Shown here piece by piece: positions 15,678-28,151 of a DNA stretch of 64,000 bases. A program made the translations under genes and the position numbers. Position 1 is the stretch's first letter. The number at the start of each line of letters is the position of its first letter. The DNA comes from Echinometra lucunter. Lineage: Eukaryota; Echinodermata; Echinoidea; Camarodonta; Echinometridae. Under the pieces are notes generated by a model. The model was not told the origin of the DNA. It saw nothing but the letters and a program-made list of their open reading frames with translations, and searched no databases. The stretch covers positions 30,043,763-30,107,762 of the forward strand of contig CM057154.1 in NCBI GenBank assembly GCA_029962745.1, given 5' to 3'.

Positions 15678-18600
15678 TTATGTCTGCTTCATTTCTAGGA
15701 AGAGTAGACTGCCCGAGGAGCCGATGGCAAACCTTGGGATGCTTCCTTGACGGTTGTTATCCAGGCAGTACACACCACGGGACAGATCCACAATCCTACC
15801 AGTAGTCTACAAGAAAAAGAATAACATCATCAGCTTAATCTGTTGAATACTACATGTACCTGTAAGCCTGGGATAACTCAGGCTGGGGTCTATGGAAAAT
15901 ATGTGTTACTTGTATACTGAGAACAAATCATGCTAACGGGTTAATGATGGTGTAGGGCATTATTACAAGTGTCACAGTAAGTACATATTAAAGTAATGGA
16001 ATACAACCTTGACAACTTTAATCTATCTTTAACTTTCAATAATATCATTAATAGTTACAGGAACATTCTCTTTTCTATAGTCATATCCTCTTAAACAAAA
16101 AATGAACAAACAAAAGAATATCAAAAGACGTAACAAGATATCTTAGCTCAGTGTGGACTTTGGATGTATCAAAGTGACTCTGTTACAACAGCATTTGCCT
16201 GTGTGATGTGGAGTTTTTGAGCAAGTGTGAGCAGGCGTGCCAAGTTAAGCCTAGTTTACATATGTTATGTTAAACTCTTTCAAAAAATGATGCTGCTAAA
16301 TAAAATGATCTAAGCGTTGTATACTCGACATTTCTGTTTATCATAATACACAATAAGTGTGCATTTAGGGGCCTTTGTTGTGTGCCACACTTCTTCACTC
16401 TATCTGCCTTTTCATTTGCATGTAAAATAGTAGTTACCGGTATTCTGGTAGGGTAAATTTTCTTTCTTTCTTTTTTTTTAAATTTTGTTGGTTTAAGTGG
16501 TCATACTGAAGTGAGGAATTACAGTGAATATCTATGGAATGGTAAATACCTGGAGTGTTCCTCTGTCAATAACTCTGACCATGTTAGCATCACATCCTCC
16601 TGCTACAATGTGATCCCTACCAAGCCATTGGGCACAGTACAGCTGTATAGGAAAAATAGACATGGTGCTTATATCATTCTTATACGTCTCAACATACCAG
16701 GTACTTATTTTGGGGTTTACTAAGCCACACATGCACAAATAAGAATATGTCATGCTTGGGACATTTATAAGCAGGTTTTTAGCCAAAAGGTGTCTAGTTA
16801 TCAATTTCTTTTGGAAGACTCTTATGAATCTAAAAATTCAAATTATTGCATAGGTGTTCTGTGTTTTGGACATCCTACTCTTCAATTTTGACACCTAATT
16901 TTTAAATCCTGGCTAACATCCGGTCTATGTGTGATCTTATAAAAACAGGTAACATAAGATTTCACTGAAAGATTTCACCTAAAGCTTGGAGGGAAAATTC
17001 TTACCAAAGAGTTATTGATATCCCTGGGCACAGACTTAATGAGTGATCCTGTGGCATAATCCCAAATCTGAAATGAAAAATTAGAAATAAAGAAACATCA
17101 TGAGATCATACAAATGTATAGTTAAGCTAAATTCTTATTAGGATCAAGAGAATGCTCAAATTCAAAGAACTGCACATAAAATACAGTATACTAGAACACT
17201 TTCAAGTAACTTGTCAACCTGTTTAAGCAACTTAGACAAATATAAACTACTGGTACTATTTGTGTCTGTTAAAAACTAGGACAATAACTCACATCCTGTA
17301 CACAGATTTCATGTCATTTTGGCTCTCAATCGTAAATGCAATGAAATAAGGAGAAAGAAAGACTACATTTTTTTTCAATGTTTCTAAACTAAGAGCTTGC
17401 GATACACTTCCTATGTAATTGTAATTGTAATTATAATTGTAAATTTATATTGCACAATTTCTACAGGAATAAACTCAACTGTGCATAACAACATAGTGGA
17501 AATAGGGAGAGCAGTACCAGTAATAACATAAATTAAATCATATCTAAGAAAGAGGGAATCTGGGAAGACTACTGGCTCTACAAAAATGCCCTACAAAAAA
17601 ACACGTCTACGGCAAACTGTCCTGAAACAGGCAAGTTACATACAGTCAGTGAATGACTAAGAAATAATGCAAAGAAAATAATATGTGACTTTGTCACCAG
17701 AGGATGGTAGAAAAGATGTATTGCCTACCTGTAGGTTATTAGTCTTTCTCCATGACCCTGTAAGGATGTGATCATGCTGAAGGTCAATGTCAAGAGCATC
17801 ACCACATATGTGAGGTCCATACAATTTCCTTTGTGGAGAGAACAATCGTATTAAAAGGTAATACAGCAAAACTTATACATAATTATAAAGAACTATGAAG
17901 GATAACAAGGATGACAAGATCTTTCAAGTCAGGTGGTCTTCATGATGAGATTCAAATTTTAACAATTAAAAAACAGTGTTCAAGGGACTGGACATTAAAC
18001 AGAAAAACTTTCTTTACTTCATATTTCAAGGAGAACCCTCATGTTCATAGCAAAATAAACATCAGTATAGGCAAGCAATTACATTTGCAAGTTTGATTGT
18101 ATTTATGATGTATGGCAAATGAGTAAGCAGATCAATGAAAGATAGAAATCAAGCTATATGAGGAATTGCAGAATGGCTCAGTAGATAACACTGGTCTTGG
18201 AACCGAAGGGTCCCAGATTTGAAATCATGTTGACACCCAAGTCCTAATTTTTGGTACCCAAGTCCTAATTTTTAACCACCCGAAGTATCCCTTTGCCATT
18301 CACATACTTACCAATATTTTCCCCACAGTCTTTTCACCTGGTTTACAATGTCATATCTCAACGGAGCTTAACATTTTTTTATACATACAACAATTACCTG
18401 ATTGCATGTTCAGTCCTGACCTCCCAGAACTGCAAGGTATCATCCCAGCCTCCTGTCACAAACTCATTGTCATTCCTAGGATGAAACTTCACAGAGAACA
18501 CCCTACTTCTATGCCCATCCATGACATTCATTGAGGGGCTACATAAATCAGGGAAAAGGACAGATGAATAAGCCAGAAATTGTTCATTGGTGTACATTCA

Positions 18601-21600
18601 TGGTTCTCTGCAGTACATAACACCCATGGTTCCAATACCATGTGTACAGGATTTCAGACAAGGAAGAACCATGTGTGAAATTGCTGCACCATGCATGGTG
18701 ACAAGGGAAAAAAATATTGGAGTATATATTCCTAATATTAATGGTAAATGCCACAGATTTTTTTGTTTTTTTGGCATTTGTGCTTTTATGCCATTAGTAG
18801 ACAACTTCTGCTCACCAAGAAGTAGTTTTCATCCTTTTGCTACAGCATATGCTGGCGCAACACCTAAGTTTATGTGTTAATCCTTGACACTTTCAAAACT
18901 TCCGTGCTTTGTGCAGAGGGGGAACCGTGTGTGGATTATTTTCTAGTGAGAACCCTGTGTACACTGCAGAGATTTACTGAGATGGCAAGTTTAATGCTTA
19001 TTGATATTGCACTTGAAATTTCTTTATCTTGTAACATATATCAAGAGTATGCACAGAGACCAAAGTTGTTCAAGGCCAGGTTCTAAAATAAAAATATTTG
19101 CTTCTTTCCAGTCTTTTATTCACAAAAATTTGCTGTAAAAGCTCTTTGAGACAGTTAACTGGAACACAAGTGAACAGGGCTTGAACTCTAACCTACTTAC
19201 CTTGGTTGGCAGGTTTGTATCATCTGTTTGGTGGAGGCGTCATAGACATAGATCTTGTCATCAGATCCCGTGGTCACAAACAATGAGGTCTTGTTGTCAA
19301 ACGCTGCGGCCAAGGTCTGCTGTCTTGGTTCGTGGATTGTGTGAAGGCACTGACCAGTGGCTGCGTGCCATAACTTGACCATCCCACTTGCATCTAGAAT
19401 TACAAAGATAAATAGAGGCATGATTAGACTTTTTCCAATATACACTGCAAATCTACTTGTAAAGGCTTGTTCAGATATGACACCACAAACCCCGCGACAT
19501 TTTTAGTGTACAAGTCAATGGGATATGAGGCAGGAAAAAAAAACACCCCGCCGAGGCAAGAGGCATATTTTTTGCCTCCCAAAAAGCTGTAGACCAATCA
19601 AATTCTCAAAAAGTTAGTGCAAAATATGATGTTGTGAGTTTGTCTGCACAACTTTTGACAAAAATCTCTTTTATTTGAGCGCTGATGCATTAATGCGTGT
19701 TCATTGACACAAGTTGCTTGGTTTGTCGTGCCATATCTGAACACTAAGAATGTTGTGGGTGTTTTTCGCATCATATCTGAACAAGCCTTACTTGTAAGGG
19801 ATCAAGGCCCTTGAACTATACACAGATGTCCTACTTTGTCATCTCTTCTTCTATCCGATTCTATTCTTATTCATCCCTTTTTCCTTAAACAACACCTTAA
19901 CCACAAGCCTCCTTTTCTTTGCATATCTCAATTCCTTTCTTCTTTCTTCAGGGTATGATATATGACACTGTGTAATTGACATGCTACCCTTGTGACTTAC
20001 CCTAACACAGCAGTGGAAATAAATAACAGCAATATCAATGTCAACATTTGTTTAATTTCACTGAGCTCTGGTTTCCTAACCTTTCTTTCACCTCCCACAT
20101 TATATAGGTTCTGGGTTCTTGAGTATGAGCTATAACAATAGCTTTCATTAATGATTAGAAACCCATAGGTTTGGAAAACTCATCAATTTAAACCCACTTA
20201 ATTCCATTGTTATCTTGCAATCTATTTAATCAACATCAGAACAAAGCTTTGCTTAATGGCAGCGAAGTCATTTTTTCCTGCTAATTTACAGTACTAGGCA
20301 TTTCAAAAATGAGTATTACATGTAACCCATGCGTGGCTGCAGTATAAACAAGCCCATTTCATTTCATTTCAGAGCAGATTTCAAATCAAAGACTCTTTAG
20401 AAGATGCCTATCACAACCTTATTTTGATCACTGTGGCTCTTGCAATTAAAGTACAAAGCTTTCATCCATGGTATGAAAATAAACAAGTAGAAGTAGTTAT
20501 ATCTAACTTACATGTGGCAAGCAGCATATTGAAAGATTTGTCTCCATCAAGGTGGTGTCTGAAGTTAAGACTAGTACATGGTAGTTGAGCTTCTTTGGTC
20601 TCACTATCAGCAAGATTGTACAGCGGAGCTCCTGTCTCTGATGAAAAAATCTGACAAGATGAAAGTGAGAAGAAAAGTAAACACTTATTAGAAACCTACC
20701 AATCCTGATAATACTGGTCCCTGAAGGTTCCTTTAAAATCTTTATTTGTTTAGAATAATCACCTATTAAAGCAGCTGCAAAAAATTTGACTGGCCTCTGC
20801 GGGCTCTCCTTACAGCGAATGCTGGTGCAACCAGATGTCAACAAGTACATGTAGATTACATTTTGACCTGAAGTGGATACTGTTCACAACTGCACAATGA
20901 ACAACTCTAAATGTCCCTAGAGCTATATATAGTGTAATAGTATGCAGTTTTATAATGCAGCATTCACACACCTCACATGTAGCAAGTCACAGACCCAACA
21001 ACAGTGAGATTTATAACTATTAACACATAAATTGCCAGCTAAAATGATTGCATTCTAAATAAATACTCAAGTAGGAGAGGGTGATCGTCATTAATACATG
21101 CAGTGAGGGTATAAAAAAAGGGATATGGCAATGAGTAACATAATAAAATTAGAAGCAGGCATTGGTCAATGATCAATGAAGAATGAAAAGTCAGACTCAC
21201 CTTTATCGAGCCATCTTTTAAACCTAGAGCAAGCATAGAGCCATCTTCACTGTATTTACAGCACATCACCTCATGTTGGACATGCCTAGAATACAATCAG
21301 AAAAGCAAAATCCTATGAAGCACTGTATATGTAACAACTATTCTTTCACTACTTGAAAGAATGATTCATATGTGTAACAACCACTTTCATTTATGAACAG
21401 ACACCGCTAGACAATAAGTCATGGATAAGGCATGTAGAAAAGCATGGGAAAAAAATAGGTTGGAGGAAGGAGGAACACTATGGGGTGAGGGTGACATTTT
21501 CAACGGCTGTCAGCAAATCTCAAAATTGATGAACTTTTTTTGTTTTCTTTTTTTGTCAGACCTGGAGAAATAGGAAATTTTGGAGATGTGACCACCAGGC

Positions 21601-21953
21601 TTCTTGTTGGCAAATTCTAAAAATCTGATTTGGACTGTTAGCTAGAGTGCTCCAATGTCCCCTTGTTTGCTAAGCTCTTCCAGGAGCAAACAAATCTTGT
21701 GTCCAGCCAAATAGCTTGTTTGCTTGAATAAGCTAATGGTAAAAAAACATACATACACATGATTGAGTATCTTGAGATTGCCTTCTGAAATGGGCTCCTT
21801 CTCCATGACATGGTCTCCTTCTCCAAGAATACTGGCAGCACTACTCATACTACTCAGCATGCTACGAGGCGTGGAGGTAGAAGATCTTTCAGGACTGGAT
21901 ACCCGTCTAGGCCTGGCAACTCCTGCTCCAGACAAACCAGTCACCGACAGCAT
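15678..21953 (-). CDS. WD40-repeat protein, 379 residues
   Basis: Nine coding exons on the minus strand: 21953-21757, 21285-21201, 20650-20512, 19393-19201, 18538-18398, 17828-17729, 17067-17005, 16642-16550 and 15806-15678, total 1140 nt. All phases agree. The first 65 residues are serine/arginine-rich and low complexity (SSPERSSTSTPRSMLSSMSS). The rest reads as beta-propeller blades with typical ends: LALGLKDGSIKIFS, ASGMVKLWHAATGQCL, TTGSDDKIYVYDAST, VTGGWDDTLQFWEVRTEHAI, ILTGSWRKTNNLQIWDYATG, VAGGCDANMVRVID and FAIGSSGSLLFLEMK. That gives about seven blades, enough for one closed propeller with no other domain. The ATG at 21953 follows an acceptor-like TATATAG, so a non-coding 5' exon is likely; an upstream in-frame GTG is not a valid start. 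I could not assign a named orthologue. Such proteins are usually scaffolds; no function is claimed. Confidence 0.88.
18160..18235 (+). repeat. tRNA-derived SINE-like head
   Basis: The sequence reads like a tRNA pol III promoter: an A-box-like AATGGCTCAGTAGATAACA, then CTTGGAACCGAAGG, then a B-box-like GGTCCCAGATTTGAAATCA. It lies in intron 5 of the WD40 gene. The 3' part of the element is not delimited; a short ACCCAAGTCCTAATTTTT direct repeat follows at 18235-18275. Confidence 0.5.
19455..19797. mobile_element. Non-autonomous inverted-repeat element with 8-bp target duplication
   Basis: The 8-bp direct repeat ACTTGTAA at 19455-19462 and 19790-19797 flanks a 327-bp element. Its ends are inverted: AGGCTTGTTCAGATATGA at the left and TCATATCTGAACAAGCCTT at the right, with a second internal CATATCTGAACAC. 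An 8-bp duplication fits the hAT superfamily, but the terminal bases are not typical CAGGG. It lies in WD40 intron 3. Confidence 0.75.
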
Positions 21954-22520
21954 GATGGCAGCTTCTGATTGGTTCACCTATATAATAAACAATAGATTGC
22001 AAGAAATAGTGCCATTTAGTGGGCATTGCCATAAGACTTTGCATTGGTGTTTGGCTCGGGTGTTAAGGTGCCTGCTATTCAATGCCATGTTTTTATAACC
22101 AGCATAGTAAGGCCATATTAGGGTCATAGAGAGATTTACTAGGAATTTGTAGCCCCCCCCCCCCATACTAGTCCATTGACTTTTGCAAGTCACAGCAAAA
22201 ATGGACCCCCCCCCCCCCAACTCGAGTCACGATGAGATCCTGCATGTCACTGTTGTTTTCCTTACTTCAAGATCAAGTTCATGGCATGTTATTCACCACA
22301 ACATGCATCAGAAATAGCTTGGCTGTAACTGTTACTTCTACTAGGTCTAGTAGACCTAGTAGTAGTACCAACTGTTAGACCAGTCACTAGTCAGAGAAAT
22401 TAATGTACCGGTATGTCTAACGTTATAGGGTCTAACGTTACTTAGATCTAAAAAATCAACATGAGGAAACTCTTTAACAGGTTCATGAAGTTCCGAAATC
22501 CGCACTGCCACTGGCTCATG

Positions 22521-23108
22521 TTAAAGGGAAAGTCCACCCAAGAAGTTTCACTGTTTCAATAAAAGGAGATGAATTTGAACAGCATTTTTAAAAAATAAAT
22601 GAGCAAAATCGGTCAAAGAATAAGAAAATTACACTCATTTACATTTTCTAGTAAATTGCTCTCGGCTCTGCAAATTGGCAACACTGATGACATCATATGC
22701 GAGCAGCTCTCCATTCACTTTGTACAAGAAATTTTAGATTTTCTCAATTTTCTTGGAAGTTACACATTTTCTCACCCCATAGTCAAAGTATGTTATGTAA
22801 AAAGCAATTCTTCTGAACATACATTGATTACAGGGGTTAGAAAATGTGTAACTTCCAGGAAAATTGATAAAATGTGAAATTTCATGTACAAAGTGAATGG
22901 AGAGCTTCTCGCATATGATGTCATCAGTGTTGCCAATTTGCAGAGCCGAGAGCAATTTACTAGAAAATGTAAATGAGTGTAATTTTATTCTTTGACCGAT
23001 TTTGCTCATTTCTTTTTTAAATTAAAATCAAATGCTGTTTAAATTTAACTCCTTTTAATTTAAGTTTTATTGAAACAAAGAAATATGTGGGGTCGACTTT
23101 GCCTTTAA
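22521..23108. mobile_element. Palindromic TTAA-flanked element (family A, copy 2, fullest copy)
   Basis: A 588-bp foldback: left end TTAAAGGGAAAGTCCACCC, right end GTCGACTTTGCCTTTAA. The two arms are almost complete reverse complements, including AAGAATAAGAAAATTACACT, TGCAAATTGGCAACACTGA, TGACATCATATGCGAG and TTTTCTTGGAAGTTACACA. Because of the palindrome, near-identical short open frames appear on both strands; they are not genes. Confidence 0.85.
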
Positions 23109-23216
23109 ATAATTAAAGAACAACTTGTTATGACTTAGTTACGTCATTGTGTGATTCACATCTTCAACTATATCACGTTAAAGGTAAACAACTGCAAAAT
23201 TTGGGATAATGCAAGG

Positions 23217-23345
23217 CCCCATCCCCATGCGCACGTCAGGTTCGGTATTACGTCTTGGCCATTCTGCTACCCAGCGGAGCGCGGAGCGGGCATGGCGGGG
23301 AAGCGCCTACTGTCCACCGTGACTCGGACTCGAGCCTGTACATGA
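23217..23345. other. CpG-rich patch of unknown nature
   Basis: This short stretch (CCATCCCCATGCGCACGTCA, GCGGAGCGCGGAGCGGGC, TGACTCGGACTCGAG) is much richer in GC and CpG than its flanks. It lies between two divergent genes and follows a mobile element. It could be a promoter island or a fragment of an unrelated gene or transposon; no splice structure was found. Confidence 0.3.
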
Positions 23346-25620
23346 TGCTTGCCAATCATCTTAAATACTTTACAACAAATAAGAAAGTGCACGGACCAAA
23401 CCATTATGAACTCCATGACTTAGTATACAATTACAGATTGTTTGTTTTAACAATATGTGCAAGATGGAAAATACAAAACCTTCGAAAATAATGACGGTCA
23501 CAGGCGTCTCCGTCGCATAGAGATGAACAAAGTTGCGCAATGACTAGAGAGAGGGCGCTTTTGATTTTAACAATTTTACGTGGACCAAGAAATAGAAGAC
23601 GTCTTCTATTTCTGTTGTCTGAACGACCCCTTTTCATATGCTTCTTCTTAATTCTTCTTCTTCTTTTCTTCTTCTTCTCCTTCTTCTCTTTCTTCTTCTT
23701 CTCTTTCTCCTTCCCCTTCTCCTAGCCCCCCCCCCCCGTGTTGTCATTAAATTCAAAGGTGTAACCATGATCGTTCGGCAAACCAGAATTTAACCCTATT
23801 TCGCGGTGTTTCAAGTACATTTTCAGCCATTTTTACTCCTATTTGGCACAAAACGGGTACAAATTTGCCTTTAAAAAACACCCCTATTCTTTGCATTAGT
23901 ACACTTTAACCACCCTTTCAAATTCAATTCACGTCTGAGTCAAAAACAGAAAATTGCAAACAGGGACAAGAAAAAAAGAGAACATTTTTTTTCAATTTCG
24001 ACTACAAGCTCATGAAAACAACCTTTTTTCAAAATCGCGACTTTTAATGCAAGAGAGCCGCGGCCCCAACCAGGCCGCCGAACAAACACCCATTTCATTT
24101 TTCATTTTTTTTTTTTAGTATGGCTAGACATTATTATTTTTTATAATACCGCGGCATAATTATGATATACAATAGTCATGCACCTTCACACGCTCAGTAG
24201 CGGATGCGAGAATCGGGGGGGGGGGGGGCGACATGGCTTTAATTTAGGGCTAGGCCTACTGTAAAGAACTAATTAATGGATATTTGCCCTTAAAAATGAC
24301 GATCGAATATCTCTCTCTCCCCCTTTCAACCCCTGCACCCCCCCCCCCCACACACACACACAAAGAAAAAAAAAGAGTCCATGCACGAACCCCATAAAAT
24401 TTTATGTAATAGTTGCCAGCCACAATCATAAACGTGTTATATATGTCCTCGTTTCTGTTTTCTTGCCTCAGGCGGTAGCTATTCTTTGTCCACTAGTTTT
24501 ACTCACTCAGAAGTTAAACCTCTGAGAAATGATCATCCTACCATATTGACATGTTTTTAAGGGTGCCCCTCTTTTACAATAGGTCTACAACGTTTTGTAT
24601 TTCAAATGAATTTAATTTCTTTAACTCGTGATACATACAGTGCCCAATCGAGATATACCTGTATGGGAAATGTGTGTTATACGCCGGGGTTATACGAAAG
24701 CAATTATTATAAATCGGACAGTTTTGTGCCTACTAAAAGGTTCCTTATAAGGCCAAGTAGACCTATAATTGATTCCTAGTTTCTCCTGCGGATATCTTCA
24801 AAATTGAGGAGGGGGTCCATGTCATGTGATATTTTATTAAAAAGAAATTTATATTTTTTGAGATTTTTTTTATTCTCAGTTTCCATTTGCTCAAAACAGT
24901 TATGTAAAAATGACCATGATATTGATGATAGGGCCTATATTTTCATCTCAGTGTCCAGATGTATTCAGAATAATATTCATTTCATACCAGAACAAAAATT
25001 TTGAAGCCGAGGGCCGAAAAAAGGGCAGGAGGAGGGGACCGTGATCAGGATTTAAATTTACATGACCTAAGGCTAGCTTAGATCCACAGGGGTTGACAGT
25101 TAACAAATTTTGCTGTTTCAAGAATTTGCTGTGAAAAAAGAATACATTTCAGAATAACGTTTTCACCGAGGGGGCTACTGGAGGTAGCTAGGGGGGGGGG
25201 GGGGGGGGGGGACTAAAAGACGTTCGGGAGCGCCGTGTGATCTCTGTGATCTAAAAATAACACGCTTCAGATGACGTCATAGGTATTTTGCTGAAGTTAA
25301 CCATAAAATTATTAGTGAAAATAAAGTTTGTTTAATGTTATTTCTTTTTAAAGCTTCAAACTATTTTTTATATTTTTTTATTTAATTCAACCCTATAAAA
25401 TAATACCAAATTATCAAATTATTTATACAAACTCCATTTTCAAATGCTTTTTAATTTTAAGGAATATAAATTAGGCAACAAAGGATGTCAAAATCTTACA
25501 ATCGCTCAGCTAGATCGACACCTCCAATAATATATTTTCGTATCAAGCTACTCACTTCAGTAATTTGAGGAAGGACGTCCACAGCGCAGTAAACTAAGGA
25601 GTAATCCGTGAAAATAAGCG

Positions 25621-25656
25621 ATGTTACAGGCAGATTTTCCTCATGTTTCCGATTAG
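25621..25656 (+). promoter_or_regulatory. Overlapping upstream open reading frame in the SPRING1 leader
   Basis: An ATG at 25621 opens an 11-codon frame ending at TAG 25654-25656. It overlaps the SPRING1 start codon at 25643 in another frame. If the transcript starts upstream of 25621, ribosomes initiating here would bypass the main ATG. Confidence 0.4.
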
Positions 25657-28151
25657 ATTTCTTCGGAAACGTTGGGTACTGGCTGTAATATTCATTCTGT
25701 CATTTACATACTATTTATATGAAACAGTGAATCAGGTAAGAAAGTCGTTTTTAGTCACCTTTCCGTAGTGGCGTTCACTGTGTAAGAAATTATGATTGGC
25801 TGACTTGATGGATGTTGCATGTTGTGTTGTGAATGTTGCTGTGTGCGTAGAATGCATGTCTATGCCATTGTACACTGACGTGACTGTGACAGTGTGACTG
25901 TGAGTGTGAGTGTGACTGAGTGGCATTAACAATAACACTACAGTTATTCTCAGTTAATGGTGACATAGTAGAATACACCATGTACACTGAGATGAGACTG
26001 TCTGTCATGTCTGTGAATGAGCTGTGAGTTGTGTTGCATTGCCTTGTTGAAGTTGTTCGCCCTTGTTTGGCGCAGCAAAAATAAAGTTGTCAGTGTCACA
26101 TTTGACATTGAAATTTAAATTTTATGAGTAGGGAGACCGCAATACATTCAGGTTTATCTGCCAAATGCATGGTGAATCATGACCCAAATATGGTCCACTT
26201 TTTTGTCTGTTTTCAATGCGATTCTGACAGTTGATCCCAAGATGCTTTTACTATTGGTTCCCCCCCCCCCCCCCCCCCTCCGAGGGTCACAGTGATTAAG
26301 TTCCCTTGTCCCCTCCCAGGCGTAGGTGACACCAAATACTTTCACTTATTGTGTGATCTTTATTTCTCCTGTTGATGCAGGTCCCAGTTACCATCTCCGA
26401 CAAGTTTCAGGATGTGGCACCCACTCCTCAGCAGATAGCAATAAGAACTAAGACCAGTGAAAAGCTGAAATTTAATCTCACATCCTGCAGGAATTCACGC
26501 CAGGGAAAACTGCTTGTTGTTGATGAAAAAGGTAAAGTGAAGGCTGTAATGGTAGGATAAGTCAATGCTGAATGTATCGGAACTAAATCTTAAAAATCTC
26601 TGTTTTCTAGATTTTCAAAAGACTGGGGATAACCATTTTCAATGTAAGTAATCGTTCTGAAAAAGCAGTCTTTTAATGTATAAGAAATGTTGATTAGCAA
26701 TTCGAGCAAAACAATGGAATAAAATGTTGCATTACTATATTCTGAGCCAAAATATCTGTCAATCTGTAATGCATTGCAAAAGTTGTCCCTAAACAGAAAT
26801 ATCTCTGTTATTTTTTTCCCTCAAAAATATTCATTTATATTTGTGGGAAAATCTGCAAGCCAACAGTTTGAGGAAAATTCCATCTCAACAGTTGTAAGAG
26901 GTACTCTGAGAATGAATGGCAATACATAAGTTCTCTCTTATAATAAGATCTTCTGTACATATTTTCTCTCCATAGGTTTTGTATGCTCATGGAGAGACCT
27001 GCTAGCAAACGGGTGCTGTAATCAGGAAGCTAAATCCAGCTCTCTTCACAATTGTAACGGGTGCTCGAAGAATGGCTGCTGTGTTATGTATGAGCATTGT
27101 GTCTCATGCTGTTTACATCCTGAAAAGGTAACTTTCCTTCCCTAGATCACATTCCACGTCATACTCGAAAATAATCTTAAAGTTTTGGAAGTGATAAGAA
27201 ATAATTTCTCCCCAAATCAAACAATGTTTAATTGAATGTTTACTATTATATCTAGTAAAGACACAATAAAAGTTCTCTCAGAATCAAACAAACAAACATA
27301 ATATAGATTAAATGTTCATTACTATAAATTGTGACATCTGTCGAATGTATTTGGTACTAAACCTACAAGTATGTTTAGCTACAAAATAAGCTAAACAGAA
27401 TGAAGAAAATCAAACTGGTTGTCCAGACCCTATTTTGTAATATTTGGTCTTGTCTGTATTCTCTAAAACAGGAACATGTTTTACAAGACATGCTAGGGAA
27501 GGCCAGTCACACATTCCGACTATTATTTCAGTCCGTAGCTGATCACTTTGAGCTATGTCTTACTAAATGCCGCACCTCTTCCCAGGTAAGTCACTTTTTT
27601 TCACAAGTCCCAGTGGTTTCTGTCCAAATAAGAATGTGTAGGAATCTATTACCCTTCAAGATCAAAATAAACTTTCCTTGAATTTAATGGAAAAACATGT
27701 CAAGTCACGTATCTCGGAGACTTCCATCCATGAACACCATCTCACCCTCCTGAACTAGATGAACTGTCTTTAGATGTCAGTAACCTTCACACAACTAAAT
27801 ATCAGATATTGTCCTGGAGGGTTGGTTTTCCAAGGGTCGGTTATCTCAAGGGATATAGATGTTGAAGAGGCTTGGTGTCCTGTAGGGTAATTGTCCAAGG
27901 AACAGATGTTCACGAGAAAAGGTACATGTACATGTGTATATTAATCAGTCCATCCATAATACAGCAGACAAATGAACTGACATGCATCAGTGATATAAAC
28001 CCTGTACCTTGTGATCTACAACTCATTGACTAAACCACTAAACCTCTATTGTTCCATCTTTCAGAGTGTCCAACATGAGAACACCTACCGAGATCCTGAC
28101 GCCAAGCATTGCTATGGAGAAAACCAGCCAGAACTCAGGCTCAACTCATGA
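25643..28151 (+). CDS. SPRING1: SREBF pathway regulator in Golgi 1 (C12orf49 homologue)
   Basis: Five exons: 25643-25735, 26381-26531, 26976-27127, 27472-27585 and 28065-28151, total 597 nt, 198 residues (human 205). Residues about 11-27 ([17 protein letters not shown]) form the single signal-anchor helix after a basic N-terminus, giving a type II Golgi membrane protein. The lumenal part is the conserved cysteine-rich domain: [33 protein letters not shown], then [20 protein letters not shown] and [20 protein letters not shown], ending with the [12 protein letters not shown] tail. In mammals the protein supports SREBP activation through the SCAP/site-1-protease system, so it acts in control of sterol synthesis. 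The ATG at 25643 is the only start giving the anchor helix. The identification is strong; conservation of function in this animal is inference. Confidence 0.95.
26150..26345 (-). repeat. Dispersed repeat sharing a block with 61085-61200
   Basis: Read on the minus strand, TTTGGTGTCACCTACGCCTG followed by GGAGGGGA, then GAACTTAATCACTGTGA, matches the minus strand near 61199-61136 (TTTGGTGTCATCTGTGCCTG, GGAGGGGA, GAATTGAATCACTGTAA). A poly-C/G tract interrupts it near 26261-26278. It lies in SPRING1 intron 1. It may be SINE-derived. Confidence 0.45.

Larger units (their letters stand above)
21954..25642. promoter_or_regulatory. Divergent intergenic region between WD40 gene and SPRING1
   Basis: About 3.7 kb separates the two starts. 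No supported coding exon is seen. Contents in order: two poly-C tracts (about 22149, 22206), the palindromic element 22521-23108, a CpG-rich patch 23217-23345, a pyrimidine-rich CTT tract 23640-23735, a G tract near 24217 and another near 25190-25210. The last 100 bp upstream of 25643 form the SPRING1 leader with an upstream open frame. Confidence 0.5.

Noticed and set aside
22599..23009. Conserved-looking 90-residue open frames on both strands, similar to one at 53302-53535
   Set aside because: They arise from the two arms of a palindromic element; the same peptide is read from either strand. No gene structure.
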